Positions 1 through 8,276 of a stretch of 64,000 bases of DNA are shown piece after piece. Origin of the DNA: Leisingera sp. ANG59. GTDB lineage: Bacteria; Pseudomonadota; Alphaproteobacteria; Rhodobacterales; Rhodobacteraceae. Both the position numbers and the translations under genes were made by a program. Positions within the stretch are counted from its first letter, which is position 1. Every line of letters starts with the position of its first letter. The notes beneath the pieces were generated by a model. It was given only the letters and a program-made list of their open reading frames with translations, ran no database searches and had not been told where the DNA came from. Location: NCBI RefSeq assembly GCF_013317235.1, contig NZ_WLCM01000001.1:138850-202849 (forward strand), in the 5' to 3' direction.

Positions 1-75
1 AGCGCGGCAGAGCAGGCGGCAGCTGAGGCGGACCAGCTGGCCGGCCATGACACAAACGGCAGCGGGCAGGGATAG
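1..75 (+). CDS. C-terminal tail of an upstream gene, probably TRAP transporter small permease (partial)
   Basis: An open frame with no stop runs from the window edge to a TAG at 73-75, giving 24 residues ending in AGHDTNGSGQG. The tail is hydrophilic and Ala/Glu-rich, and the stop lies 5 bp before the ATG of the TRAP large permease. In TRAP operons the gene immediately upstream of dctM is usually the small permease dctQ, whose C-terminus is cytoplasmic and variable. Identity is inferred from position only, because no membrane segment is inside the window. Confidence 0.5.
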   Translation, partial: SAAEQAAAEADQLAGHDTNGSGQG

Positions 76-80
76 GGCTG

Positions 81-1484
81 ATGGAACCGATTGAAATCGG
101 CCTGTGGGTCACGGGCGGTCTGCTCGTGATGGTGGTGCTGGGGATGCGGGTGGCCTTTGCGGCCGGGCTTGCGGGGCTTGCGGGCCTCATCTGGATCTTC
201 TGGGCCAAGTTCGGCTATGATCCGGGGCGGTTCGGCAAGGCGCTGACCATTGCGGTGAAGACCGCAGGCCAGGTGCCGCACTCCAAGGTTTCCAGCCAAG
301 CGCTGAGCCTGATCCCCACCTTCATCCTGATCGGCTATCTCGCCTACTATGCGGGCCTGACCCGCGCGCTGTTCGAGGCTGCGAAACGCTGGGTTGCCTG
401 GCTGCCGGGCGGGCTGGCGGTGTCTACCGTTTTTGCCACCGCGGGCTTTGCCGCGGTGTCGGGCGCGTCCGTGGCCACCTCAGCTGTCTTTGCCCGCATC
501 GCCATCCCGGAGATGCTGGAGATCGGCTATGACAAGCGCTTCGCCGCCGGGGTGGTCGCGGCCGGCGGCACCCTGGCGTCGCTGATCCCGCCCTCTGCCA
601 TCCTGGTCATTTACGCGATCATCGTTGAGCAGGATGTGGGCAAGCTGCTGCTGGCGGGTTTCATCCCGGGCGCCTTCTCAGCTGTGGTCTACGGGCTGCT
701 GATCGTTGGCATCGCGGTGATCTTCAAAACCGTCGGCCCGCCGGTCAAGGGCTTCACCTGGGGCCAGCGGTTTGCGGCGCTGCCCGGCGCGCTGCCGATC
801 GTTTTGGTGGTGCTGATTATTATCTGCTTTGTCTACAACCCCTTTGGCGGCGATGCCTGGGGCACCCCGACCGAAGGCGGCGCCATCGGCGCCTTCATCG
901 TGTTCCTTTATGCATTGAAGGAAGGGATGAAATGGGGGGAACTGAAATCAGCGCTTCTGGAGACAGCCAAGCTGACGGTGATGATCTTCACCATCATCTG
1001 GGGCGTCCTGATTTATGTGCGCTTCCTCGGCTTTGCCGATCTGCCGGGGGCGTTTTCGGACTGGATCACCTCTCTGGAGATGTCGCCGATGCTGATCCTG
1101 ATCTGCATCCTCTTGGCCTATGCAGTGCTGGGGATGTTCATGGATGCCATCGGCATGCTGCTGCTGACACTGCCGGTGGTCTACCCGGCAGTGATGGCGC
1201 TGAACGGCGGCGAGAGCGTTGCCGCAGTAGACAGCGCCTTTGGCATGAGCGGCACCATGTGCGCGATCTGGTTCGGCATCCTGGTGGTGAAAATGGCCGA
1301 GTTCTGCCTGATCACCCCGCCGATCGGGCTCAACTGTTTCGTGGTGGCAGGCGTGCGCCCTGACCTGAGCGTGCAGGACGTGTTCCGCGGCGTGACGCCG
1401 TTCTTCATTGCGGATGCGGTGACCATCGCCCTGCTGGTGGCGTTCCCCGGGATTGTGCTCTACCTGCCGTCCTTGGCCGGGTAG
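81..1484 (+). CDS. dctM: TRAP transporter large permease (DctM family)
   Basis: Large membrane subunit of a tripartite ATP-independent periplasmic transporter, which uses an ion gradient and a periplasmic binding protein to import organic acids or related solutes. The 467-aa product is hydrophobic throughout, with about 12 predicted membrane segments. It carries the family hallmarks GGTLASLIPPSAILVIY (about residues 160-176), TPTEGGAIGAF (about 260) and LITPPIGLNCFVV (about 413). The start lies 5 bp after the stop of the preceding gene, as expected for a dctQ-dctM pair. The binding protein (dctP), which would reveal the substrate, is outside the window. Family assignment is firm; substrate is unknown. 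Confidence 0.95.
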   Translation: MEPIEIGLWVTGGLLVMVVLGMRVAFAAGLAGLAGLIWIFWAKFGYDPGRFGKALTIAVKTAGQVPHSKVSSQALSLIPTFILIGYLAYYAGLTRALFEAAKRWVAWLPGGLAVSTVFATAGFAAVSGASVATSAVFARIAIPEMLEIGYDKRFAAGVVAAGGTLASLIPPSAILVIYAIIVEQDVGKLLLAGFIPGAFSAVVYGLLIVGIAVIFKTVGPPVKGFTWGQRFAALPGALPIVLVVLIIICFVYNPFGGDAWGTPTEGGAIGAFIVFLYALKEGMKWGELKSALLETAKLTVMIFTIIWGVLIYVRFLGFADLPGAFSDWITSLEMSPMLILICILLAYAVLGMFMDAIGMLLLTLPVVYPAVMALNGGESVAAVDSAFGMSGTMCAIWFGILVVKMAEFCLITPPIGLNCFVVAGVRPDLSVQDVFRGVTPFFIADAVTIALLVAFPGIVLYLPSLAG

Positions 1485-1554
1485 AGAAGGGCGCTCAGGC
1501 TCTCCGAAGCAGATCGGCTTGGCAGCGGGCGGCGCAGGGCCTATATGGCGCGGC

Positions 1555-2556
1555 ATGAGAGATTTTGCCCCACTGCACCAGGCTGCGCGTTTGAGCGTGG
1601 CGCCCATGATGGACTGGACCGACCGGCACTGCCGCTATCTGCACCGGCTGCTGAGCCGCGAGGCGCTGCTGTACACCGAGATGGTGACCGCGCCGGCGCT
1701 GGTGCGGGGCGGGGCGCTGCATTTGCTGGAGTTCAACGCCGACGAACACCCGGTGGCGCTGCAGCTGGGCGGCTCGGACCCGGAGGAGCTGGCAGAGGCG
1801 GCGCGGCTGGGTGCCGAGGCCGGCTATGATGAGATCAACCTCAACTGCGGCTGCCCCAGCGACCGGGTGCAATCCGGCGCCTTCGGGGCGGTGCTGATGC
1901 AGACGCCGGAGCTGGTGGCCGATTGTGTGGCTGCCATGCGCGAAGCGGTGGATGTGGAAGTCACCGTCAAATGCCGTATCGGCGTGGATGAGCAGGAGCC
2001 GGAACAGGTGCTGCCGGATTTCCTGGAGAAGATCCGCGCAGCCGGCTGCAAGCGGGTCACCATCCACGCGCGCAAGGCCTGGCTGCAGGGGCTGTCGCCG
2101 AAGGAGAACCGGGACATTCCACCGCTGGACTATGACCTTGTACACCTGATGAAGGCGGCGTTTCCGGATCTGCATGTCTCGATCAACGGCGGTATTGCCA
2201 CGCTGGCTGAGGCCAAGGCGCATCTGGAGCGGGGGCTGGACGGGGTGATGGTGGGGCGTGCGGCCTATCACCAGCCAGCCGATGTTCTCTGTGCGGCGGA
2301 TCCTGAGATCTACGGCACCGGCGCGGTGAGTGACGCGGGCGAGGCGGTTCGGCAGATGCTGCCCTATATCGAGGCGCGGCTCAGCGAGGGGGCCAAGCTC
2401 AACCAGATCACCCGCCACATGCTGGGGCTGTTTGCGGGCAAGCCGGGTGCGCGGCAATGGCGGCGGATGCTGTCCGAGGGCGCCTGCCGGGCCGGGGCCG
2501 GTCCGGATCTGGTGCAGGAGGCGCTGGCACAGGTGGAGACCCGCGCCGCAGCGTGA
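1555..2556 (+). CDS. dusA: tRNA-dihydrouridine synthase A
   Basis: FMN-dependent enzyme that reduces uridine to dihydrouridine in the D-loop of tRNAs. The 333-aa product starts MRDFAPLHQAARLSVAPMMD. The frame is open upstream to 1453 but that extension is not family-like, so the ATG at 1555 is chosen. Visible motifs are APMMDWTDRHCRYLHR near the N-terminus (flavin-binding start of the TIM barrel), NLNCGCPSDRVQSGAFGA near residue 100 with the catalytic Cys, and SINGGIATLAEAKAHL and GVMVGRAAYHQP at the C-terminal phosphate-binding side of the barrel. These fit the DusA subfamily. It sits 70 bp after dctM with no functional link visible. Confidence 0.95.
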   Translation: MRDFAPLHQAARLSVAPMMDWTDRHCRYLHRLLSREALLYTEMVTAPALVRGGALHLLEFNADEHPVALQLGGSDPEELAEAARLGAEAGYDEINLNCGCPSDRVQSGAFGAVLMQTPELVADCVAAMREAVDVEVTVKCRIGVDEQEPEQVLPDFLEKIRAAGCKRVTIHARKAWLQGLSPKENRDIPPLDYDLVHLMKAAFPDLHVSINGGIATLAEAKAHLERGLDGVMVGRAAYHQPADVLCAADPEIYGTGAVSDAGEAVRQMLPYIEARLSEGAKLNQITRHMLGLFAGKPGARQWRRMLSEGACRAGAGPDLVQEALAQVETRAAA

Positions 2557-2643
2557 CTGTACGCCTCACGCGCTAGTGCCTTGTGCAGGCGGGGAACCGC
2601 CGCTAACCCTTTGCCGGAGACGCAAAAGCCCGAGGTACCCCGC

Positions 2644-3498
2644 ATGACCGATCCTGCCATCACCGCAGCCTTGTTGCCAGAGCCCGCGCTGCTGTTGCAG
2701 ATGGCGGGGCTTCTGGTGGTGATCGGCGCCTTTGCGGGCGTTCTGGCCGGTCTTTTGGGCGTTGGCGGCGGCATCGTGCTGGTGCCTGCTTTCTTTTATG
2801 CGTTCCAGACGCTGGGCTATGGCGGCGATCAGCTGATGCAGATCTGCCTGGCCACCTCTCTGGCGACGATCATCGTGACCTCGCTGCGCTCTGTCATGAG
2901 CCACAACAAGAAGGGCGCGGTGGATTGGGAAATCCTGCGCGGCTGGGGCATTGGCATCGCGCTCGGCGCCGTGGTGGGCGTGCTGGCGGCCTCCGCCCTG
3001 CGCTCCACCGTTCTGCAGGGGGTGTTTGGCGGGCTGGCGCTGGTCATTGGCTGCTACCTGGGGCTGGGCCGGTCTGAGTGGCGGCTGGCCGAAGCGATGC
3101 CCAAGGGCGTCAAGCGGATGGCGCTGTCGCCTGCGGTCGGCTTCCTGTCGGTGCTGATGGGGATCGGCGGCGGCAGTTTCGGGGTGCCGTTGATGACCCT
3201 GCACGGGGTGGCGGTGCACCGGGCGGTGGCGACCGCTGCGGGCTTTGGCGTGATCATTGCGGTGCCCTCGGTTGCCGGTTTCCTGCTGCTGGAGGTGGAT
3301 CCGGCCGCGCGTCCGCCCTTGACCATCGGCGCGGTCAATCTGGTGGCGTTCTTCATCGTGATTGCGATGACGCTGATCACCGCGCCCTGGGGGGTGAAGC
3401 TGGCCCATGCGATGGATCCGAAGCCCTTGAAGCGGGTGTTCGGGGCCTTCCTGGTGCTGGTGGCGCTCAACATGCTGCGCAAGGCCTTTGGCTACTGA
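2644..3498 (+). CDS. TauE/SafE family permease (sulfite/sulfonate exporter type)
   Basis: Polytopic membrane protein of the TauE/SafE family, whose characterised members move sulfite, sulfoacetate or other organosulfur anions. The 284-aa product starts MTDPAITAALL; an upstream in-frame Met at 2581 is ignored because it would add a non-membrane extension. The duplicated family motif is visible as GVLAGLLGVGGGIVLVP (about residues 32-48) and SVLMGIGGGSFGVP (about 170), within about 8 predicted helices. Substrate cannot be read from sequence. The following gene starts 10 bp downstream, so co-transcription is likely. A second family member sits at 37063-37815. Confidence 0.85.
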   Translation: MTDPAITAALLPEPALLLQMAGLLVVIGAFAGVLAGLLGVGGGIVLVPAFFYAFQTLGYGGDQLMQICLATSLATIIVTSLRSVMSHNKKGAVDWEILRGWGIGIALGAVVGVLAASALRSTVLQGVFGGLALVIGCYLGLGRSEWRLAEAMPKGVKRMALSPAVGFLSVLMGIGGGSFGVPLMTLHGVAVHRAVATAAGFGVIIAVPSVAGFLLLEVDPAARPPLTIGAVNLVAFFIVIAMTLITAPWGVKLAHAMDPKPLKRVFGAFLVLVALNMLRKAFGY

Positions 3499-3508
3499 GG
3501 GTATGAAG

Positions 3509-4306
3509 ATGCAGGATCCGTTTGCGCAGTATCAGGACAAGGGCTGGGTGCGGTTCGGCCATGATCCGCAGATCGCGGCCTGGGCCGCCGATGCCCTGCC
3601 GCACGGAGTGGTCTCGCTGGAGGATCCGGCCTGCGCCGAGTGGTTCCAGTGCGAGCGGACCTGGTTCATCGGCGTTGATGCGCTGCCGAATGATGCGCGT
3701 GGCCGATTGCCTGATGGGCCGCCGCTGGCTGGTGCACCTGTCGATTTCATCAGGCGTTACCTCGGCCCTATTCCGGACCTGCACCGGGCGCAGGTGTCGT
3801 CAGTGTTTCCGGGCTATCCGCGGCCGCGCCCGGGCGAGGGCGAGGCCGCTTTCCGCTACCGCGTCAAGCGCGATGCGGCGCATGTGGACGGGGTCAAGAT
3901 GTACGGCGGGCACCGCCGCCGCAAGGTGGAGGAGCCGCATGCCTGGGTGCTGGGCATCCCGCTGAATGAAAGCAGCCCGGATGCGGCGCCGCTGTCGGTC
4001 TGGGAGGGCAGCCACAGGATCATGCGCCGCGCCTTTGCCGCCGCGTTCGAGGGGGTATCTCCTGCGGACTGGGCGGAAGTGGATGTGACCGATGCCTACA
4101 CGGCAGCCCGCGCCGAGGTGTTCGAGACCTGTCCGCGGATCACGGTGCACGCAAGGCCCGGCGAGTCCTACTTGATGCACCGGTTGTGCCTGCACGGGGT
4201 CGCGCCCTGGGGTGAGGGGGCAAGCGCGCCGGCAGAGGGCCGCATGATCGCCTATTTCCGCCCGGAGCTGGCGGATTGGACCAAGGGGTGGCTGGCGAAG
4301 GGGTAG
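3509..4306 (+). CDS. Phytanoyl-CoA dioxygenase (PhyH)-like protein
   Basis: Probable Fe(II)/2-oxoglutarate-dependent oxygenase of the PhyH-like group. The 265-aa product has AAHVDGVK (about residue 127), giving the HxD part of the facial triad. HRLCLHGVAPW near residue 227 supplies the distal His, followed by an Arg in GRMIAYFRPE that may bind 2-oxoglutarate. The GAGGG at 3497-3501 is spaced 7 nt from the ATG at 3509, so that start is preferred over the ATG at 3503. It lies 10 bp after the TauE-type gene and is probably co-transcribed with it. Substrate is unknown; fold assignment rests on these residues only. Confidence 0.65.
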   Translation: MQDPFAQYQDKGWVRFGHDPQIAAWAADALPHGVVSLEDPACAEWFQCERTWFIGVDALPNDARGRLPDGPPLAGAPVDFIRRYLGPIPDLHRAQVSSVFPGYPRPRPGEGEAAFRYRVKRDAAHVDGVKMYGGHRRRKVEEPHAWVLGIPLNESSPDAAPLSVWEGSHRIMRRAFAAAFEGVSPADWAEVDVTDAYTAARAEVFETCPRITVHARPGESYLMHRLCLHGVAPWGEGASAPAEGRMIAYFRPELADWTKGWLAKG

Positions 4307-4336
4307 CCGGCAAAGCCTCACCAGTCTGGAGACATT

Positions 4337-4654
4337 CTAGCCCTCGATCCACATGAGTGTTCCCCAAAAGGAGAGGCACATCACCGTCCACTCGGCGGAT
4401 ACAGGCAGGGCGTGATTGAAGTTCATCAGCCTGCCAGGCTCTCGGTTTTCTTGCCGTGTTTCGGGCGGCGATTTCAGAAAAAGCGAGAAGTTAGCAAGTG
4501 CCCTGATTGAGAATGCTGTAACCCCGATCCAGAAAAGCAAAGGCGCAATACGAAACATGAGGGCCATGGTGAATCCACCAATACAAAGAGCAGTAACAAC
4601 AAGCAGCTTATTGCCGTAAGACAGAAGTCGGGAGCTGTTTTGTGCAGTCATCAT
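4337..4654 (-). CDS. Hypothetical small membrane protein
   Basis: About 105 aa from the ATG at 4654 (MMTAQNSSRLLSYGNKLL). The frame stays open to a TTG at 4780, but the extra 42 residues look non-coding and no ribosome-binding site precedes them. Three hydrophobic stretches are visible: NKLLVVTALCIGGFTMALMF, APLLFWIGVTAFSIRALANF and WTVMCLSFWGTLMW. I do not recognise the family. The stretch 4400-4800 is visibly poorer in GC than its neighbours, which suggests either a lineage-specific gene or recent acquisition. A 28-bp perfect palindrome lies just upstream at 4786-4813 and could be its operator. Confidence 0.45.
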   Translation of the reverse strand: MMTAQNSSRLLSYGNKLLVVTALCIGGFTMALMFRIAPLLFWIGVTAFSIRALANFSLFLKSPPETRQENREPGRLMNFNHALPVSAEWTVMCLSFWGTLMWIEG

Positions 4655-4785
4655 AAATCCATGCCTGTCAATGGAAGTGGCTTCGAAATTGGCCCTGTAG
4701 CTTACACAACGCCACAAGTAACCGGTATGACGTGCTGCCAGTTCACGGGAGTGGCCCACTAATTTCAAATAGGTCAGCAATTCTA

Positions 4786-4813
4786 CCCAATGTTTCGCGC
4801 GCGAAACATTGGG
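4786..4813. promoter_or_regulatory. 28-bp perfect palindrome, candidate operator
   Basis: CCCAATGTTTCGCG is followed directly by its exact reverse complement CGCGAAACATTGGG, with no spacer. There is no T-tract on either side, so it does not look like an intrinsic terminator. It lies between the end of the DUF1289 gene (4865, minus) and the start of the small membrane-protein gene (minus), where a repressor could bind. The regulator is not recognised. Confidence 0.6.
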
Positions 4814-4864
4814 TCAGTGCTTATTCCGAATGTTTGACAAACGCTTACCCATCCGCGCGCCGCG

Positions 4865-5101
4865 TTAGCTGCGCTTTAACCTTGCGCCGCGGCCGCCGCG
4901 GCGCTTGACCAGTTTGCTGGCGCGGGCGGGCAGGTCGTTCATGATGCCGGCGCGCTCCTCGTTGGTCATCTTGGACCAGTCGCGGATCTCGTCGATGGAG
5001 CGGTAGCAGCCGGTGCAGATGCGGGCCTCGGGGTGGACGACGCAGATCTTGATGCAGGGGGACTGGATCTCGTCCCGTTTCCAAACGTCGTCAGTCATCA
5101 T
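4865..5101 (-). CDS. DUF1289 family protein
   Basis: Small 78-aa protein with the DUF1289 pattern: SPCIKICVVHPEARICTGC (about residues 13-31) followed by YRSIDEIRDWSKMTNEER. The four clustered cysteines suggest metal or Fe-S binding, but the family's function is not established. The C-terminus is strongly basic (KRRGGRGARLKRS). It begins directly after the stop of ruvX, so ccmI, ruvX and this gene form a tight operon read on the minus strand. Confidence 0.85.
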   Translation of the reverse strand: MMTDDVWKRDEIQSPCIKICVVHPEARICTGCYRSIDEIRDWSKMTNEERAGIMNDLPARASKLVKRRGGRGARLKRS

Positions 5102-5575
5102 TCACCCGTTCTTCAAATGCCGCATCCGGTCCAATGCGCCTTGCAAGATATAGGAGGCCGCGACGTGGTCGATAACCTCTGCGCGGCGTTTGCGTGTCGT
5201 ATCTGCTTCAAGAAGCGCTTTTTCTGCCGCCACGGTGCTGAGGCGCTCGTCCCAGAAGGAGATCGGCAGATCGGTGAGCTGGCCCAGATTGCGGGCAAAG
5301 GCGCGGGTGGATTGGCAGCGCGGGCCCTCGGTGCCGTCCATGTTGCGGGGCAGGCCCATGAGGATGCCGCTGATGTCGCGGGCTTGGATGATTTCCAGCA
5401 GGCGGTCGGCATCGACGGAGAACTTCTTGCGCTTCACCGTTTCCAACGGTGTCGCCACTGCGCCGATGCGGTCGGAGACGGCGACGCCGATGGTCTTGGT
5501 GCCGAGGTCCAGCCCCATCAGAGCGCTCATCGGCGGCAGGGCGGCGGCGAAGTCTTCGAATGCGTCGTGGATCAT
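5102..5575 (-). CDS. ruvX: RuvX/YqgF family nuclease (putative Holliday junction resolvase, 16S rRNA processing)
   Basis: RNase H-fold protein of the YqgF family. Family members process the 5' end of pre-16S rRNA and have been proposed as Holliday junction resolvases. The 157-aa product shows GLDLGTKTIGVAVSD (about residues 21-35, first catalytic Asp), GLPRNMDGTEG (about 75), FWDERLST (about 108, catalytic Glu) and DHVAASYILQ (about 138, last Asp). Its ATG overlaps the stop of ccmI in an ATGA arrangement, indicating translational coupling. The length is slightly above the typical 140 aa owing to the N-terminal MIHDAFEDFAAALPP. Confidence 0.92.
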   Translation of the reverse strand: MIHDAFEDFAAALPPMSALMGLDLGTKTIGVAVSDRIGAVATPLETVKRKKFSVDADRLLEIIQARDISGILMGLPRNMDGTEGPRCQSTRAFARNLGQLTDLPISFWDERLSTVAAEKALLEADTTRKRRAEVIDHVAASYILQGALDRMRHLKNG

Positions 5576-6810
5576 TCTGCAATCCCTGCCTGGGCGGCGA
5601 TAGTCTCCAGGAGCGCCAGCGCCTCTGCGTCGGCCTCGAAGGCGCCGCGGGCCTCGTCATAGACGGTGCGGGCGCGGTCGGTTTCGCCCAGCACCGACAG
5701 GGCGCCGATCAGGCGGGCCCATTCCTCGGCGCTGCCGCCCTCGGTCGCCAGCCGGTCGGACAGGCGGGTGACCATGCCGCGGATCATTTCCTGCTGCTCT
5801 TCGGCAGAAAGTTCGCTTGCACCGGCCATGTCTTCGGCGCTGGGGCCGGGCAGGGCGGGGGCGGTGCCGCCGCCGGGGGTGATGGGCCGGTATTCAACAC
5901 CGGCGCGGAAGGCCATTTCCTCGATCTGGCCCTGGATGCCCTTGACCCAGGGTGCCTCCGCCGGGCCGTCGCGCAGGGTCGCGGCCCATTCGCGGTAGGC
6001 GAGATCGGGGCGGCCGATCTGACCCAGCATCAGACCCCAGTAATAGCGGGCCGGGCCGTGGCTGGGATCGATCGCGCGGGCCTTCTGCAGGTCGGTCTGC
6101 GCCTCGGGTGAAACATAGCCGCCTGCGGCCATGATCTTGAGCTCGGCCAGTTCGGTGAAGTCTCGGGCGTTCACTTTGCCCTCTGCCAGCCGGATGTAGT
6201 TGGTCTTGGCCTCATAGGCGGCCTTGAAGTTACCGAGGTTGGCCTCGTGCTGGGCCAGCAGGGCCTGGCCGCGGGCGTCACCTTCGCGCTCGCCTGCAGT
6301 CTTGCGCAGCTGTTCGACCAGCTTGAGGTAGCCTTCCTCCACCTGCGGGTTTGCGATCTCGGGCACCTCGGCCTCAGCCTCGGCCTGCGAGGGGCGGTTT
6401 GCGGCGCGCTCGCCGGCCATCCGGATACGGTCCTGCAGGCCCAGGTCGCTGTAGCCCGGCGCGCCCAACTGCCAGTAAAGCCCGAGGGTGCCCCCGGTGA
6501 CCAGCAGGGCGGTGGCGATGGCAAAGCCCAGCGACAGTGCGCGGGGCTGGGCGGGGCCGGACTTGCGCTTTTGCAGCTGGGCATCGGCGGCCAGGATGCG
6601 GCGCGAGATTTCGGTGCGGATGCGTTCCGCGTCGGCTTCCGCGATGACGCCGCGGGCCAGATCCTTATCAACTTCGCGCAATTGCTGGCGGTAGACGCGC
6701 AGGTCGTAGGCCGCGGCAGGTTCGCCTTGCTCACGGGCGCGAATGATGATCATTGCCAGCAGCAGCGCGGCCGCAAAGGCGATTAGGGCGGTGACTGTCC
6801 AGAAAATCAT
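5572..6810 (-). CDS. ccmI: c-type cytochrome biogenesis protein CcmI
   Basis: Inner-membrane chaperone that holds apocytochrome c for the CcmF/CcmH haem ligation complex. The 412-aa product has the expected architecture: N-terminal TM (MIFWTVTALIAFAAALLLAM), a heptad-like cytoplasmic loop with YDLRVYRQQLREVDKDLARG (about residues 35-54), a second TM near 95-113 (LGFAIATALLVTGGTLGLYW), and a long periplasmic part with TPR-like helices (for example AIDPSHGPARYYWGLMLGQ). A good GGAG precedes the start. It is separated by over 31 kb from the ccmABCDG cluster at 38267-41008. Confidence 0.92.
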   Translation of the reverse strand: MIFWTVTALIAFAAALLLAMIIIRAREQGEPAAAYDLRVYRQQLREVDKDLARGVIAEADAERIRTEISRRILAADAQLQKRKSGPAQPRALSLGFAIATALLVTGGTLGLYWQLGAPGYSDLGLQDRIRMAGERAANRPSQAEAEAEVPEIANPQVEEGYLKLVEQLRKTAGEREGDARGQALLAQHEANLGNFKAAYEAKTNYIRLAEGKVNARDFTELAELKIMAAGGYVSPEAQTDLQKARAIDPSHGPARYYWGLMLGQIGRPDLAYREWAATLRDGPAEAPWVKGIQGQIEEMAFRAGVEYRPITPGGGTAPALPGPSAEDMAGASELSAEEQQEMIRGMVTRLSDRLATEGGSAEEWARLIGALSVLGETDRARTVYDEARGAFEADAEALALLETIAAQAGIAE

Positions 6811-6998
6811 GCCGTCTCCGAAGTTTGGTTTTCATCTATATGCGGGGCGGGCTGAACAAAAGGGCCAATCTGCCGCGGGATGCTGCAATGCGTCATTTGG
6901 ATATGTCGCAATAACGCAGAAACAGGGCGATAAACGGCACTGGTAAGCCATGCGTTTCGGGCATACCCGCTAACAGACACGAACCATCGGATTCGCTC

Positions 6999-8243
6999 AT
7001 GAAACGCTATTCAGTCTTTGCTGTTGCGCGGGAAGCCCTGCGCTATCACACCGGATGGGAGCGCGCCTGGCGCTCGCCGGAACCCAAACGCCACTACGAT
7101 GTCGTCATCGTGGGTGCGGGCGGGCATGGCCTTGCCACTGCCTACTACCTGGGTAAGAACTTCGGCATTACCAATGTCGCAATCATCGAGAAAGGCTGGC
7201 TGGGTGGCGGCAATACGGGCCGGAACACCACCATCATCCGCTCGAACTACCTGCAGGATCCCTCGGCTGCGATCTATGAAAAGGCGCGCAGCCTGTATGA
7301 GACGATGTCGCAGGACCTGAACTACAACGTGATGTTCAGCCCGCGCGGCGTGATCATGCTGGCCCAGACCGAGCATGAGATCCGCGGCTACAAGCGCACC
7401 GCGCATGCCAACCAGCAGCAGGGCGTTCAGACCGAGTGGATCACCCCGGAGCGGGTCAAGGAGATCGTGCCGATCATCAACCTGCACGGTCCCCGCTACC
7501 CCGTGCTGGGCGGCCTGTGGCAGGAACGCGGCGGCACCGCCCGTCACGACGCCGTGGCCTGGGGCTATGCGCGTGCGTGCTCCGACATGGGCATGGACAT
7601 CATCCAGAAGTGCGAAGTCACCGGCGTGCGCACCGAGAACGGCCGCACCGTGGGCGTCGACACCACCAAAGGCCCGATCGACTGCGACAAGATCGGCATG
7701 ATCGTGGCCGGCAACGCCTCTGTTCTGTCGGAAATGGCGGGCTTCCGCCTGCCGATGGAATCGGTTGCCCTGCAGGCGATGGTGTCCGAGCCGATCAAAC
7801 CCTGCATGGACGTGGTTGTGATGGCCAACACCGTGCACGGCTACATGTCCCAGTCGGACAAGGGCGAGATGGTGATCGGCGGCGGCACCGACGGGTTCAA
7901 CAACTACACCCAGCGCGGCAGTTTCCACCATATCGAGGAAACCGTCCGCGCCCTGGTCGAAACCTTCCCGATGGTCAGCCGCCTGAAGATGCTGCGCCAG
8001 TGGGGCGGCATCGTGGATGTGACCGGCGACCGTTCGCCGATCATCTCGAAAACCCCGGTGCAGAACTGCTTCATCAACTGCGGCTGGGGCACCGGCGGCT
8101 TTAAGTCGATCCCGGGCTCCGGCTGGGCGATGGCGGAACTGATGGCCACCGGCCACTCGCCGCTGACCGAGGAGTTCTCGATTAACCGCTTCAAAGAAGG
8201 CAAGTTCATCGACGAGAGCGTCGCCGCCGGTGTGGCGCACTAA
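6999..8243 (+). CDS. soxB: Sarcosine oxidase beta subunit
   Basis: Flavin-bearing catalytic subunit of heterotetrameric sarcosine oxidase, which oxidatively demethylates sarcosine to glycine and passes the methyl carbon to tetrahydrofolate, generating H2O2. The 414-aa product has a dinucleotide-binding start YDVVIVGAGGHGLATAYYLG (about residues 33-52), the FAD motif GGGNTGRNTTIIRSNY, and GGTARHDAVAWG with His183. That His is the likely counterpart of the covalent FMN-linking His in this family. It is the first gene of the soxB-soxD-soxA-soxG operon. No glycine riboswitch-like element was recognised in the 188-bp upstream region. Confidence 0.97.
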   Translation: MKRYSVFAVAREALRYHTGWERAWRSPEPKRHYDVVIVGAGGHGLATAYYLGKNFGITNVAIIEKGWLGGGNTGRNTTIIRSNYLQDPSAAIYEKARSLYETMSQDLNYNVMFSPRGVIMLAQTEHEIRGYKRTAHANQQQGVQTEWITPERVKEIVPIINLHGPRYPVLGGLWQERGGTARHDAVAWGYARACSDMGMDIIQKCEVTGVRTENGRTVGVDTTKGPIDCDKIGMIVAGNASVLSEMAGFRLPMESVALQAMVSEPIKPCMDVVVMANTVHGYMSQSDKGEMVIGGGTDGFNNYTQRGSFHHIEETVRALVETFPMVSRLKMLRQWGGIVDVTGDRSPIISKTPVQNCFINCGWGTGGFKSIPGSGWAMAELMATGHSPLTEEFSINRFKEGKFIDESVAAGVAH

Positions 8244-8276
8244 CGCTGCAAAATTCAATACTATGGAGCAAGCACC

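Noticed and set aside
6811-6998. Glycine riboswitch upstream of soxB
   Set aside because: I looked for the paired GGAGAG-type core and did not find it; only weak repeats are present.
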